From NCBI RefSeq assembly GCF_020509005.1, contig NC_063012.1:9300001-9364000 (forward strand): a DNA stretch of 64,000 nt, given 5' to 3'. This DNA is from Fulvia fulva (Eukaryota; Ascomycota; Dothideomycetes; Mycosphaerellales; Mycosphaerellaceae). Position numbers and translations under genes: made by a program. Shown in pieces: positions 53,684-64,000 of the stretch (position 1 is its first letter; every line of letters begins with the position of its first letter). A model generated the notes under the pieces. It saw nothing but the letters and a program-made list of their open reading frames with translations, ran no database searches and was not told where the DNA came from.

Positions 53684-54976
53684 ATGCCTTTGCCTAGCCA
53701 TCAACATGGGGCCTCGGTTCCTGCTTCCGGCGAGTGTACGATCGCTTGCCCGACAGACATGGAGGCTGCGCTCGGCGCCAACGCCGTGCGATGCGCAGAG
53801 ATGGCTGCTTGTGCGAGTCCAAGAAAAGGAAAGACACCTTACGAGCAGGAATTTGCCAAGCGCGTTGAACAGGCTACATATCAGGTCAAGAAGCTCACCA
53901 CTACCGCCCACAATGCCATGAGCAAGCAGCTCTACTCGCAGTCCGGCCTTCAGGATCTAGTCGGCGCGTTCGGCGAGCTCCTCGAGAAGGTCGCGGCACA
54001 GGACAAGCGCAAGCTCAAGCCCAAGGGAGCGGGCTACGAGACTAGGACTATCAACACCTTTCCGACACCAGCCATTATTGTGGTTAATACTTGGGCCATG
54101 CTATCCTCCTTGATCGACGACGTTTATACCCTCGACCACCACCGCACGTCGCCGCAACTCGCTGTTGACCTGGAGGGCGCAAAATTCCAACGCAACGGAG
54201 ACATTTCTATCGTCCAGATCTCCAGCCACGAGCTCGACAGTGTCTACCTCGTCGATATCTACACTCTTGGAAATGCAGTCTTCGATGTCAAGGGTGCGAA
54301 GCATTCAACTTGCAGTTTGAGAACCATCCTCGAGTCGACTACCATCTCCAAGCTGATGTTCGATTGCCGTACCGACAACGATGTGCTCCTCCACACTGCC
54401 GGCGTGAGGCTCGCTGGAGTGATCGACCTGCAGCTCCTGTTCCTTGCGACTCGAACCAAGTCAGGAGAACGCAAGAAGTTGCCGTCGCTCCCAAAAGTCA
54501 TCGGATATGCGGGTGGACTGCTCAATACCGACAAGCATAAGTGGAACTTCGACAAGCACTGGGGCAGAATCGCGATGACGACCGGACCCGACGAGGCACT
54601 GGAACTCATAGAGAAGTTCGACGGCGAGTGGAACAATAGCGAGTGCGGCAAGCTCAGCGGCCAGGAGGATTACAAGTGGGTCAACCAGCGCCCTATCTCG
54701 AAACTCATTCAAAAGTACTGCGCTGCTGATGTGGTCATGTTACCAGCGGCATACGAGTACTGCATCAACCACCGATTCTGGAACGAGGAGTGGGCTGACC
54801 GAGTTGAGAGGGAGATGAAGTGGCGATTGGGCATGGCTGATGCCGAGGTCTTTGAGCACAACTATACAGTGCTCCAAGCAGCCCCACCAGGCTGGGATAA
54901 GGTCAAACAGGTCGACAAGACAGAGACTGCAGGGAAAGTCGCCGTGAAGGCAAGCACCGCGACATTGGTAGGCTGA
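53684..54976 (+). CDS. 3'-5' exonuclease-domain protein (EXD1/DEDD-like)
   Basis: Intronless, 430 residues. The DEDD nuclease fold begins near 150: LAVDLEGAKFQRNGDISIVQ has the first acidic pair (Asp162, Glu164), KLMFDCRTDNDVLLHTAG holds the second aspartate site (Asp227, with Asp231 nearby), and QKYCAADVVMLPAAYEY the third block (Tyr345, Asp349). A large insert (about 255-330) with charged loops is usual for the fungal group. The N-terminus (1-110) is a helical, Lys-rich segment not seen in bacterial RNase D. By family an RNase D-like or EXD1-like protein; whether it acts on RNA, or keeps activity, is not shown. Confidence 0.85.
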   Translation: MPLPSHQHGASVPASGECTIACPTDMEAALGANAVRCAEMAACASPRKGKTPYEQEFAKRVEQATYQVKKLTTTAHNAMSKQLYSQSGLQDLVGAFGELLEKVAAQDKRKLKPKGAGYETRTINTFPTPAIIVVNTWAMLSSLIDDVYTLDHHRTSPQLAVDLEGAKFQRNGDISIVQISSHELDSVYLVDIYTLGNAVFDVKGAKHSTCSLRTILESTTISKLMFDCRTDNDVLLHTAGVRLAGVIDLQLLFLATRTKSGERKKLPSLPKVIGYAGGLLNTDKHKWNFDKHWGRIAMTTGPDEALELIEKFDGEWNNSECGKLSGQEDYKWVNQRPISKLIQKYCAADVVMLPAAYEYCINHRFWNEEWADRVEREMKWRLGMADAEVFEHNYTVLQAAPPGWDKVKQVDKTETAGKVAVKASTATLVG

Positions 54977-55097
54977 CACGGGTCTGCATGATGGGGACAA
55001 TTGAAGATCGTTCTCTTGCATTCGTTGTCTCTGGATAAGAGCTAGTGGCATATAGGACGGCCTGGCAGAATCATAAGCTGCAGCAAGCCCTCGGCGT

Positions 55098-55709
55098 TCA
55101 CACTGAAGTCCGACGAACAAGGTCAACAAACCTCGTTGCCAAACTTCCACTCCTTCGTTCTGTCGACAACACCTTGTTCGCCAGTCGCACCAAATTCGGC
55201 GTCGGTACTTTCTCTTCTCCCACAACATCTCGCTTCGTCATAGTCGAATTGGAAATATCCACCAGATGTTCTCGCGGTATGCTGGCATCCACACGAGCCT
55301 TTAGCCTCCTGGCAGCATCGGCGAGTCTCTGCACCGTCCTCGTGTTGAGCGAATCCAAGCCAGCTACTACATCCGATCTGGATGTGTCGAGCAGCAGGGC
55401 GGCTGTACGTGCTAGTAGATCTCTCGCTGATCGTGTTTGAGCTTCGTGTTCTAGCTGTAAGGGAGTCCTGAAGGGCATGCCGATAATGCTGCCTGTTGAG
55501 GGCGGTTGATGGAGAGATCTTCTCTGATGAGTGTTTCGTGGTGTCCAGTCTAAGGTTGAAGAGAATGCGGGCAGTGCTTGTGTGTCTGCTATCGGGACTG
55601 GATGTGATGTTGCTGTTGGTATTTCGTTGCGCCATAGAGGCGAAGCAGAAGCGATGTTGAGGATCAAAGCTTGTGAGCTGAGGACTACTAGTCCGTACGT
55701 GAGACGCAT
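55098..55709 (-). CDS. Secreted cysteine-free protein with dibasic sites
   Basis: 203 residues, intronless. The N-terminus MRLTYGLVVLSSQALILNIA ending ASASPLW is a good signal peptide with cleavage after ASA. No transmembrane helix follows and there is not one cysteine. Several dibasic Kex2-type sites (QRRS, ARRLKA, TKRDV, ERRSG, VRRTS) are spread through the second half, four of them after residue 130. No repeats between the sites, so it does not look like a repeated-peptide precursor. No family recognised. Base composition is like its neighbours. It could be a secreted effector-like or peptide precursor; this is inference only. Confidence 0.6.
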   Translation of the reverse strand: MRLTYGLVVLSSQALILNIASASPLWRNEIPTATSHPVPIADTQALPAFSSTLDWTPRNTHQRRSLHQPPSTGSIIGMPFRTPLQLEHEAQTRSARDLLARTAALLLDTSRSDVVAGLDSLNTRTVQRLADAARRLKARVDASIPREHLVDISNSTMTKRDVVGEEKVPTPNLVRLANKVLSTERRSGSLATRFVDLVRRTSV

Positions 55710-57605
55710 GGTGAATGGAAGGCGTTGTACGCTTCAGGTAGCGAACGCTTGAGCGGTTGGCGTTGACGATGGCAAGGTAGCGGAGTGCAGTGAGAAACGG
55801 TATAAACAATCGAGCCAGAGAGAGAGAGCGATGTTCACTGGGTCGGTACACTCCAAATGAACAAGGAACGAAGATGCTCGTGATGTTGATGGTCTTGAAT
55901 GGTGCTCATAGCTGGACTTCGGGTACATATACGTTACGTCTGTCTTCTGGCGCTATCGTTCAGACACAAGGCATACCATGCAGCCTTTAGTCGCCGTTGT
56001 CTGGAAGTGAGGATGAGCACAGCATGGTCAGAATCAGCGACGGGTCTGCGCTTGCTGACCAGGAGTCTCTCGAATATGGTATCAATTCTAAGGCAAAGGA
56101 TGGTCGTTGCCGTCCAAATGGACAGAGAACAGTATGTTGCTGAGATTGCTACCCAGACTCGGGATGCTTGAGCCACGGATTGGGTTCCAAAAGCGGCAAG
56201 AAGATGGGACCGGTCATGGGAGGAGAGTTAGTGGTGCTGCGATCTGTTGAGAATCATCGTCTGCGTGAACGGCGCGTCCCACGCGGTATCGGGAGACGCG
56301 GGTCTGTGAGGGGAACTGAACCAGCTAGAAATGATGTCTTTCGTGAGCCTAATCTCATCGTCAATATTTGTAGCCTGTGACGACAGGGAGTGCAGCTATA
56401 GGCAATTGGGGGTATTATTTTGTCACAACTCAGGCTCCCTGCACAACGGCTCTACTTGCCTGGTTCTTCCCCTGAGCAAGTCGTTTTCAGGGTCGAGTTC
56501 ATTCGGTAGTACCGGTCACCGAGCGTGTGGAAGGACATAAGAAGTCCAGATTCGTCTGGCCGGGTCCGTGAAGCCGATGAACCGGCCTACCGGCCACGAT
56601 GGAAACATGTTCCGTACCATGTTGTTCGAAGGCTTCTCCGGCTTCAACGAGCTTTTTCTCACGTGGCTGTCACTGCGTGGCATGTTGTGTCAAGATCTCG
56701 AAAGTGCTCCGACAGCTGCCCCAATGCATAAAGGCTTTGAGCGAGCTGCCTCGCCCCTGTAATGGTGATAAGTCGATCAAGTCGAAGGCAGTGGATCTTC
56801 GCTGCTCATTGCGACAGAACGCGCCAAATTCGCGAAGCTCAGAAGTGCAATGAGCTGTCCTGGGCCTTGACTCACTTGTGATTCACATCTTGTTTACTTG
56901 TAGCCAAAGAGAGGAGGGCACCTTCCAAGAGCCGAGATGCGCAAGGCCGTTCGCGATGTGCCAGTCGTAGGTCGCGACAAAGATGATCGCGAGCTATACG
57001 ACAGACCTTGGTCGAGCATGTGCTAACGTAGAGTGCACGGGAAGTGGCACGAAGGAAGCAAGTCGGAACCCTCGGTCTTGGCATGGACGATCCAGTAGTC
57101 TGGTTATGGTGCGCTTTCTTTTGCAACCTCCGGGCTCCTCTCCAGCTTCGATGAAGGTCAGCAAAGTTTCATAAAGCTTTCAGCAACTCTCGACCGCGCT
57201 CTGCTGATAATCCTGGAGTTTGTCTCATTGACTGCCCTCCCTCTAAACACGTCAGCCTCTAACCTCGTTGACGACGGCCGCTATGGTAGAGCACGACCCT
57301 TCTGGAGCTCTCACATATGTGTCGCAGCGAGTCACCATGGAATTGGCGTACGACCTGACTAGTGACTAGTCCGTTCATTCCATGTCTTTCCCACACTGGG
57401 TCGTCATAGTGGATGACCAGCACTGAAGCAGGCTTCAAGACGTAGCCGTCCTGCAGCGCAATTTGAGTATTGCTTTCTGATATCACTCTTGCTTCAATCT
57501 CGTCTGTTTCCAGATGGCGCCAACCACATCTGGACGATTCGATACGGGCGCATCTCAAGTTGTAGGTGTCTCTGCTCATCTGCATCGGCTTCGACCTACA
57601 TCGCA
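55710..57605. other. Gene-poor region, no gene seen
   Basis: 1.9 kb without a supported gene. The minus-strand frame 57259-57651 contains a segment (QIALQDGYVLKPASVLVIHY) faintly like the pre-haem beta sheet of some P450s, too short to call. The rest is featureless. Confidence 0.35.
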
Positions 57606-59251
57606 ATGGCGCCACCACGGGACCCGCAATCAGCAAGCATAGGGCCGGCATTTTCCAGCTCTACCAGGTCCGCAGCTCTCTACAGGATCAGATCCGTTGC
57701 AGATTCGATCTCGGATAAGTTGTCCCTGAAAATTATTCAAGCTAGTGGACCAGCGCACATCTTTAATCCGACCAATGTTCGTATGCGCGTAAGATGGAAG
57801 GATAGCGGAGGGACGCAGGATCCCTGTCCCGAGATGGCACTCCTGTGGCGTTCACGAGACAATCGGAAGGTATGAAGATGCCATAGTCATAGCCCTGGCA
57901 CATGGCACGAATGCTAATCGAAATTTCGTTGCAACAGGGACGACAGTCGATAGCTGTGCCTCGTTCAGCGTCTATTGTTGAATCGAGTCGCTTCCCGCAA
58001 GGACCGCCAGCTTTCACGGCCAGCTCCAAAGGGATATCTCGAGGTGTGTGGCGCATGCTTTCGACATTTCCCTACTATGATATGGCCTTTTGGGTGGCCT
58101 TCTGGTTTGCCCTTGGCTCGGCAATCTACACAGTGAGCAGGCATGTATCACGCATGTCCCGTGTGTCGACTCTGTGGAAGACTGACTGCTAGCAGTCTGT
58201 TCGCGTGGATCCCTGTTGCGTTTCCAGAGACCGAATTTGAAGGCGAGAAATACTATCTGGTCGGGCTACTTGGGGTAGTAGGGGTGGTCGCTTATCAGAT
58301 CGGCGCAATGTTGGCCTATCTAGAAGCTGTTAACGACGGTTGCATCCACGGCAGCTTCCTGCGGCGATTCCTCGAAGTCCATGAGACGGACGAGAAGCGT
58401 CTCTTCGATCAGAAACTACGCCTGTTTGCACATCATATGCTTCCGAGCAGGCGCAAGAGACGCGCGGGCACCAACGTCCATCAGACCATAGAAGAGCTTG
58501 AGGGAGGCTGGGAGGCTGCCACCGGGGCGGACAGTGCTCTTCAAGCGAGCGTCTCTCATGCCGATTCGGTTCCGCGACGAGGTGGCTTAGACCTGGGCAT
58601 CGAACAGGGACAAAATCGCGAATATCACCGCTTTCGGTGGTGGCCAACGTGGGAGAACTTCAAGTCACACCATCTCTACGAGATCGGGTTCCTGGCCTGT
58701 AGCATACAGTTCCTGGGTGCGACAATGCTCATTGCTCCTGGTATTGTAGCCCTACCAGGAATTCCAGAATCGGTAAGACCAAGAAGTTAGTCCGCCAGTT
58801 GATGTATTTAGACTAACCAGGATATCCATAGCTAGCTGATTGGGAGCTGAATGTGGCCTATTGGGTGCCAGACAGTGAGTACCACTTGACCGTGCACCAA
58901 CGAAACGGGAATTTTTTGCGTGGCTGATTCTTTTTGGCAGTAGTAGGCTCCGTGGCCTTTGTCACGGCTAGCATGATGCTGATGCTGGAGACGCAGACAA
59001 AGTGGTATAGACCGAACTTCGGCGTTCTGGGTTGGTGGGTGAGCCTCTGGGCTGTGATGGGCTCGGTTGGCTTCTTGCTGTGCGGTGCACTTGGTGCGGT
59101 AGTCAGAAAGTACCATTGGGCCGACTACCACGCGACGTTAGCCAATAGCTTGGGGAGTGCAAGTTTCCTGGTGGCCAGCTTGCTGATGTGGTATGAAGCG
59201 GTGAACAAGCGATCGATATCAGAGCTGCGTGAGGTTCCTGGGAAGATGTGA
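57606..59251 (+). CDS. Multi-pass integral membrane protein, YrhK-like, with a GC-AG intron
   Basis: Five exons: 57606-57869, 57938-58140, 58196-58772, 58832-58874 and 58941-59251, giving 465 residues. Membrane segments include MAFWVAFWFALGSAIYTV, YYLVGLLGVVGVVAYQIGAM, IGFLACSIQFLGATMLIAPG, VVGSVAFVTASMMLMLE, WVSLWAVMGSVGFLLCGALG and LANSLGSASFLVASLLMWYE, with a long hydrophilic loop (about 210-300). The second intron (58141-58195) begins AG-GCATGT rather than GT; only this donor restores TVSSLFAWIPVAFPE in frame. It resembles the fungal 'integral membrane protein' group that shares the bacterial YrhK domain. Function unknown. Start chosen at the first ATG after the pyrimidine-rich leader. 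Confidence 0.78.
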
Positions 59252-59872
59252 TCATGTTTCAATGTGTACAGCCGGTAGCATCACCATTGTTTTGAAGGGG
59301 CATTGCGTTTGATTCAGGTCCGGATATCGTCGCTGGGCTGTAAGATTCGGCGTACGTGCATGCAGTCTTGACGAAAATGTCCTGCTGCTGGTGGTAGTGA
59401 TGCGATGGTACCAACGTCAACGTGGGAAGCTGGAGGAATGATTCACCGTGGGCCGACAGCCTGAGATCAAAGCAGACGACATTGACTCTGCCTCGAGGTC
59501 TCCATCCTCATGCCATGTATTCTTCCGCCGGCGGAAGCGGACGTATCGACGTCGACATGTGTTGTTCGCACGATGGCTGGCCCGACGGAATTCACGACGA
59601 TCGAGTAGACGGCGCTAGAAACCTTGGCTGTGTTGCTGCTGGACCTCGCGCTTCTCGCTCACCAGCCCCCCCACCGTCACCGTCACCGTCACCGTCACCG
59701 TCACCGTCACCGTCACCGTCACCCGCTACCTGCAATCGGAGCACCGAAATGCTCAACCAGTCCACGCCCAGGAAGTGGTCGCGATCGAACAGAATCAACG
59801 GAGTCGGCTCGAATACTACTACCACCTGACACCGCCTCCATCTCCACCTCCACCTCCACCTCTGCCTCCACA
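59252..59872. promoter_or_regulatory. Leader and promoter of the Rgt1-like gene
   Basis: Contains the CACCGT hexamer repeat and a CTCCAC/CCTCCA-rich stretch (about 59838-59870) directly before the ATG at 59873. The open frame continues upstream through the repeat to 59624, so an N-terminal extension rich in His-Arg is formally possible. Confidence 0.4.
59672..59723. repeat. (CACCGT)n hexamer repeat, about 8.5 copies
   Basis: Perfect tandem CACCGT run in the 5' leader of the Rgt1-like gene. Frames through it read His-Arg, Ser-Pro or Thr-Val repeats on this strand and Gly-Asp on the other. Being a multiple of three, copy-number change would not shift any frame. Confidence 0.95.
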
Positions 59873-62107
59873 ATGACCGACCGAGAGTCTTATCCGTCGC
59901 CCGGCCCAGCGAGCAATGGCCTGCCGTTCTACCAGCAGCAACAGCAGCAGCAGCAGCACACGGAACAACAGGCGCAAGAGCACGAGCGGCAGCATGGGTC
60001 TGCAGAATCGCGAGCTGGCGTTGCTGCGCCGACCCAGACAGACTACAATGCACAGACACCGTCACAGTCAAATCCACAGCCACCGGCAAATGCACACCAT
60101 GAGGTGCCAGATGATCCGCACCTGCGCGCCAGTATCATCAACAGGATCGGCAGCTTTGGGACCTTGGGAGCGCCGCCTCCTAACATGACGCGCCAGTCCC
60201 CTCCCGCGACACCCTCCTCTGCAATACCCCAAGGATCGGTAGCATACGCACAGTACAATGGCTCTGCCGACGCTGCTCCACCAGCAGCAGACAAGAACAA
60301 GGATAAGAGGACGAAAGTCAGTCGTGCCTGCGACGAGTGCCGGCGCAAGAAGATCAGATGCGACGCGCTCGACGAGACTGCGAACATGCCATGCACCAAT
60401 TGCGCTCGTACGGGCGCGAAGTGCGCCTTCAGTCGACAACCCATGAAGCGTGGTCCGAGTAAAGGCTACATCAAAGAGTTGGCAGAGCGCCTGAATTCGC
60501 TGGAGCAGCAGGTACAACCACCTCACCTGCAACAGCAGCACCGATACGAGATACAGCAAGTCCAGCAGGCCATGGCTGAGCAAGCGCAGCAGACGGGCAT
60601 CTCGCCATACCATCACGATCCTCGCCTACTAGATCCACGAGTGGGCGACAAGCGAACACACGAAATGGCAGAAGCTCTCCACAATGGTCAGGTACCGTTA
60701 CAAGCCCAGCAGCTACCACCGAATCCGTACCACCAGGCGTCTGGGTCCAACCAGCCCTTCTGGCGTCACAATCCTAACGAGAATCGCCAGGATCCGGTGG
60801 GCTTTGCGTACGAAGCCGAAACTACCACAGCGATCACGAGTTTCGACTGGGACGAAGCCGTTATCGAAGAGTACTACCGCATCATCCATCAGACCTTTCC
60901 GTTGCTGCCCAACAGCCGACATCGATTGAGACAACGACTCGGTGAGTGCCCTGCGTCGTTGAGGGAAGCGTTCCTGGCTGCGTTGGACTGCTTGATGCGG
61001 ACATTCCCTACAACGGCGCTCCCACCCAACGATAAATACCCACAAGCACTGAAACGCACGGCTGAGCTCCTCGCTCAATACCCCTTCGACAATCCCAGCT
61101 CACACACGAATGCTACAAATCTGGTCTATCTTCAGACTCTGATCCTGATGGCATTGGAAAGCGACAATCACGGCCCCGCCACGATAAGAGGTCAAGCAGG
61201 CCCGAGTCGCGCAGAGTGGCTAGGCCGTGCTGCCGGTGTCGCAGGCCAGCTCGAGATCAATGTCATTCGTACTGGCAGCACTTCTGTCATGGAAGGTGAT
61301 CGCGATTCTGAAGAACGCCTTGCCAGACGTGTGTGGTGGGTGCTGTTCATCCTTGATAGGTGGCACGCTTCGTCTACCGCGGACCTGCTCAAGTTGCCAG
61401 AGAATAGCGTCGTGTTGTTGCCCGAGGATCAGATCTTGCTGGGCGAGTCAACTTACCATCTAGCGCGACTGTCATTCATCATAGGCCATCTCGCAGCGAT
61501 TCTGACCACGACCAAGACTCCATCGACAGATGTGATGGCGCCGTCGAACCCGGCATCCTCCTTGCTTGGTCTGACTCTGGCAGGGGAGATCGACAGGTTT
61601 CGAGAGTCGGTAGAGTCGGTCTGGGGCTCCTTAAACCTCGTCCACCTCAGCTATCACCACTGCCATTTACTCATCAAGCGTCTCAACCCTACTACGGAGC
61701 CCTCAGAACTCGTGGGTCATGCTGTGAAGGTGGCCACTGTGCTGAACAGCCGCCTCACGCCTGTCACGCCACTGAATCACCATTTCGGAGCGTTGGCCGC
61801 GATGACGCTGTGTGAGCTTTGCGATGTTCCAAAGACTCGTGCAGAAGCGGCTAAGGGACTGGAGCAAATGGCGGAGTGTCTGGGTGAAGGTCGAGGCTTG
61901 GCAGGTCGACTCGAAAGTGAAGGCTGGGATGGCGCTGTACGCGAGCTTGTGAAGAAGAAGCGAGAGAAACTGCAAGAGCGGGAAAGCTTGCAGAGCCTCG
62001 CGGAGACCGCTGTGGGCGACAATGCGAACTTTGACCCTACAATGCTGACAAGATATGGGTATCTCACGTCGCTTGGTCAAGGCTTGTTCGGCAGAGATGG
62101 TCTGTAG
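59873..62107 (+). CDS. Zn(II)2Cys6 transcription factor, Rgt1-like
   Basis: Nuclear fungal binuclear-cluster regulator, intronless, 744 residues from MTDRESYPSPGP. The N-terminus is Gln-rich (a run of eight or more Gln) and Pro/Ala-rich. The zinc cluster reads VSRACDECRRKKIRCD with the last cysteines in MPCTNCARTGAKCAF, followed by the linker MKRGPSKGYIKELAERLNSLE. The KRGPSKGY sequence is the hallmark of yeast Rgt1-type glucose-response regulators. A second Gln-rich coil follows, then the fungal-specific middle homology region (RRVWWVLFILDRWHASSTAD). By homology a regulator of hexose-transporter genes; direct targets cannot be read from the sequence. Next to it lies a CACCGT repeat. Confidence 0.9.
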   Translation: MTDRESYPSPGPASNGLPFYQQQQQQQQHTEQQAQEHERQHGSAESRAGVAAPTQTDYNAQTPSQSNPQPPANAHHEVPDDPHLRASIINRIGSFGTLGAPPPNMTRQSPPATPSSAIPQGSVAYAQYNGSADAAPPAADKNKDKRTKVSRACDECRRKKIRCDALDETANMPCTNCARTGAKCAFSRQPMKRGPSKGYIKELAERLNSLEQQVQPPHLQQQHRYEIQQVQQAMAEQAQQTGISPYHHDPRLLDPRVGDKRTHEMAEALHNGQVPLQAQQLPPNPYHQASGSNQPFWRHNPNENRQDPVGFAYEAETTTAITSFDWDEAVIEEYYRIIHQTFPLLPNSRHRLRQRLGECPASLREAFLAALDCLMRTFPTTALPPNDKYPQALKRTAELLAQYPFDNPSSHTNATNLVYLQTLILMALESDNHGPATIRGQAGPSRAEWLGRAAGVAGQLEINVIRTGSTSVMEGDRDSEERLARRVWWVLFILDRWHASSTADLLKLPENSVVLLPEDQILLGESTYHLARLSFIIGHLAAILTTTKTPSTDVMAPSNPASSLLGLTLAGEIDRFRESVESVWGSLNLVHLSYHHCHLLIKRLNPTTEPSELVGHAVKVATVLNSRLTPVTPLNHHFGALAAMTLCELCDVPKTRAEAAKGLEQMAECLGEGRGLAGRLESEGWDGAVRELVKKKREKLQERESLQSLAETAVGDNANFDPTMLTRYGYLTSLGQGLFGRDGL

Positions 62108-62596
62108 GCAACTTGTCGACGGCAGTCCTCATGCAAGCGTGTCGCTACATGTGCACTATACGCTCTGGAGTTGAACAACCACTCAGTACCTAGTAGACGG
62201 TAGCTTCAAAGCATGGGTAATACACATATACCTAGATGATCAATGGTGGCCCATGATCGGTCAGTTCGATCAGCAAGTGTCTCGTGATCGTGTCTGCCTC
62301 CCGATGCAATGTGCATGAGCGGCATCGTAGTACAGCACGTACAAGCGCCAATGAGATATTCTGTAGGCGAAGCATGTCCTGCTGAACGAACCAATGCTGC
62401 AGCCAGCGCTTGGACAACTTGGCCGAAAAAAGAAAGCCGCCACGACTTCCTGATCTTCGTGCCGATCATGCTCCACCTTCTTCACCTGTGCCAATCATGC
62501 AATGGGTCTCGACCTCCGCAACAACATGCAGGTACGTGTGGGCTCAGTAGCCACTTGAACCTCACTGTCACTTCTGAGCTTCCACTGACAACAACC
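62108..62596. other. Intergenic, no gene seen
   Basis: Spacer between two plus-strand genes. The phospholipase frame is open upstream to 62309 without a supported start. Confidence 0.4.
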
Positions 62597-64000
62597 ATGT
62601 CAGCCCCGATCACAGTGCGCAACCTCACCGCGCAACCGCTCACGATCAAGGTCGTCGAGCGGTATGAAAGCCCCGACTCGCAGGATGGCTCGCAAGAAGG
62701 CCGGCGTGGATCTGCTTTCAGCGTTGGCAACATGACCAAGAACTTCACGAACATGACCACTACTCTCATGAGCAATGTTACCGGTGGAGCGCCGCCTACT
62801 CACGCACAGCTCGGCGAAAAGGCCGAAAGGTTTGCTCGCGAGGAAGTTGATGTCCGCATGGAGCCATTTACCACTCACAAGACGGATATCAAGGCCAGTG
62901 AACGGAAGCCGGGCGATGTTCTACGACTGACAGTGCATGGTGATGGTCCTGGACGCTGGCGCATTGATACTCCCACGCCATCGGCAGCATCTCATAAGCT
63001 CTTGCCACTGGTGGACAATCCAGCGCATGACTATACGGCCATTCACCTGCCGCAGTCGTCATTCCTGGCCATCGTGGAGTCCACTGATCAGCGCAACTGG
63101 ATGAAAGAGTTCGAGGTGAGTGTGATGGGACGATATTTGAATACTACGCCAATCGATCTGCGACGATTCAACGCTCTCTTATAGCACTGACATTACTCCA
63201 GAATGAAACCCCACTCTCTGCTCTCAGTATACCAGGCACGCACAACTCTCCAACATGCCACAAGGCACTGCCTTCCGTACGTTGCCAAGCCGTCGGACCA
63301 AAGGAGCAGCTGACCAACGGCGTACGCTTCTTCGACATCCGCGTGCAGCCAAGCAATCCCGAGGACGCGAAAGATGACTCTCTCAATCTTGTGCATGGTG
63401 TCTTTCCAATCTCTCTCACGGGTCCGAAGAAGTTTCGTGGCCTCCTGAACGAAGTCGAGGAGTTCCTCCGCGAGAATCCAACAGAGACAGTTATCCTGTC
63501 GATGAAGCGCGAGGGACCTGGAAACGCGACGGACCAGCAGCTTTCGGTCATACTTCGTGATCATTACGCAGCTGATACAAACAAGTGGTATACCGAGCCA
63601 CGAATCCCCAAGCTTGGCGAAGTGCGTGGGAAGATCATACTGATGCGCCGCTTCGCCCTTGCAGATCGGCTAAAGCAAGAGCACGGCGGCCGAGGATGGG
63701 CACTGAATGCAGAAAACTGGGCGTACAACACCCCAGACTGCACGCACGGCGACGTCAGAGTCCAAGACTTCTGCGAAGTACTCGAAACGGAGAACATCGA
63801 CAAGAAGATTGGCCTCTGCTGTGATCACTTTGAGCGAGCTGGGCAGGTAGTATGCCCGGTTCCTGGAGTCACTACCGACGAAGCGAACCCGGTTCCTGCA
63901 GGTCCTCTGTACATCAACTTTTTGTCAGCGTCGAACTTTTGGAAGGTTGGATGCTGGCCGGATAAGATTGCTGCGAAGCTGAATCCTGCGGTGACGGCAT
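62597..64000 (+). CDS. PI-PLC X-domain protein, 3' end outside the window
   Basis: Exon 1 62597-63115 and exon 2 from 63202 (intron 86 bp, GTGAGT donor, CCAG acceptor, phase 0); the frame is still open at 64000, so about 439 residues are visible and the end is missing. The N-terminal part (1-170) is a beta-rich domain of its own (ITVRNLTAQPLTIKVVERYE) and is not the signal peptide of a secreted enzyme. The catalytic X domain shows LSIPGTHNSPTCH (first catalytic His), GVRFFDIRVQ, LVHGVFPISL (second His) and ENPTETVILSMKRE. This is the calcium-independent, bacterial-like PI-PLC type. Substrate is presumably phosphatidylinositol; membrane attachment is not evident. Confidence 0.88.

Noticed and set aside
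57259..57651. Minus-strand frame with a P450-like segment
   Set aside because: Only about 20 residues resemble a P450, with no ExxR or haem loop nearby.
59592..60095. Minus-strand frame with a Gly-Asp repeat
   Set aside because: Shadow of the CACCGT repeat and of the Rgt1-like gene's coding strand.

Overview
The window is nuclear DNA of a filamentous ascomycete, most likely a Dothideomycete (inference). The evidence is protein-coding genes on both strands split by short introns (about 50-90 bp, CTAAC/CTGAC branch sites, GTNNGT donors), filamentous-fungal proteins (PEX20, fused tryptophan synthase, Rgt1-like Zn2Cys6 regulator, fungal P450s), and one retrotransposon carrying the mutation signature of repeat-induced point mutation (RIP). 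No tRNA, rRNA or CRISPR array was found.

Layout. 0-9.3 kb is housekeeping: SEC13 (-), PEX20 (+), a small two-exon gene (+), a tiny spliced ORF behind a strong-looking promoter (-), TRP5-type tryptophan synthase (-), MGE1/GrpE (+) and CTF8 (+). 9.8-20.4 kb: a P450 (+), a mitochondrial PDK-type kinase (+), TFIIF beta (-), GTP cyclohydrolase II (-) and a DHA2/Fnx1-like transporter (-). 21.1-24 kb is a decaying patch: a salicylate-hydroxylase-like flavin monooxygenase with one in-frame TGA, followed by a carboxymuconolactone-decarboxylase-like gene with two frameshifts. 24.3-26.8 kb: an HhH-GPD glycosylase and PMP3. 28-31.5 kb: a RIP-mutated LINE on the minus strand, next to a GH24-like lysozyme relic without its catalytic segment. 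33.3-43.6 kb: an Hsp12-family gene, fumarase, a Rua1/DUF4451 regulator, a SET-domain protein and a pisatin-demethylase-like P450. 43.6-48 kb is gene-poor, with one unrecognised four-exon gene that carries an in-frame TGA. 48-64 kb: EFR3, APQ12, tubulin cofactor E, a 3'-5' exonuclease-domain protein, a cysteine-free secreted protein, a multi-pass membrane protein with a GC-AG intron, an Rgt1-like regulator and a PI-PLC X-domain gene running off the end.

The genes do not form a pathway cluster. The two P450s and the transporter have no biosynthetic backbone gene near them. Functional links are loose: fumarase, PDK and MGE1 are mitochondrial; SEC13, APQ12 and EFR3 concern membranes and the nuclear pore. 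The most informative parts are the decay zones (21-24 kb, 28-32.4 kb, 45.5-46.3 kb), where lesions can be read base by base, and several unusual gene structures. All exon joins were worked out by hand from splice consensus, phase and protein continuity; none has transcript support here.
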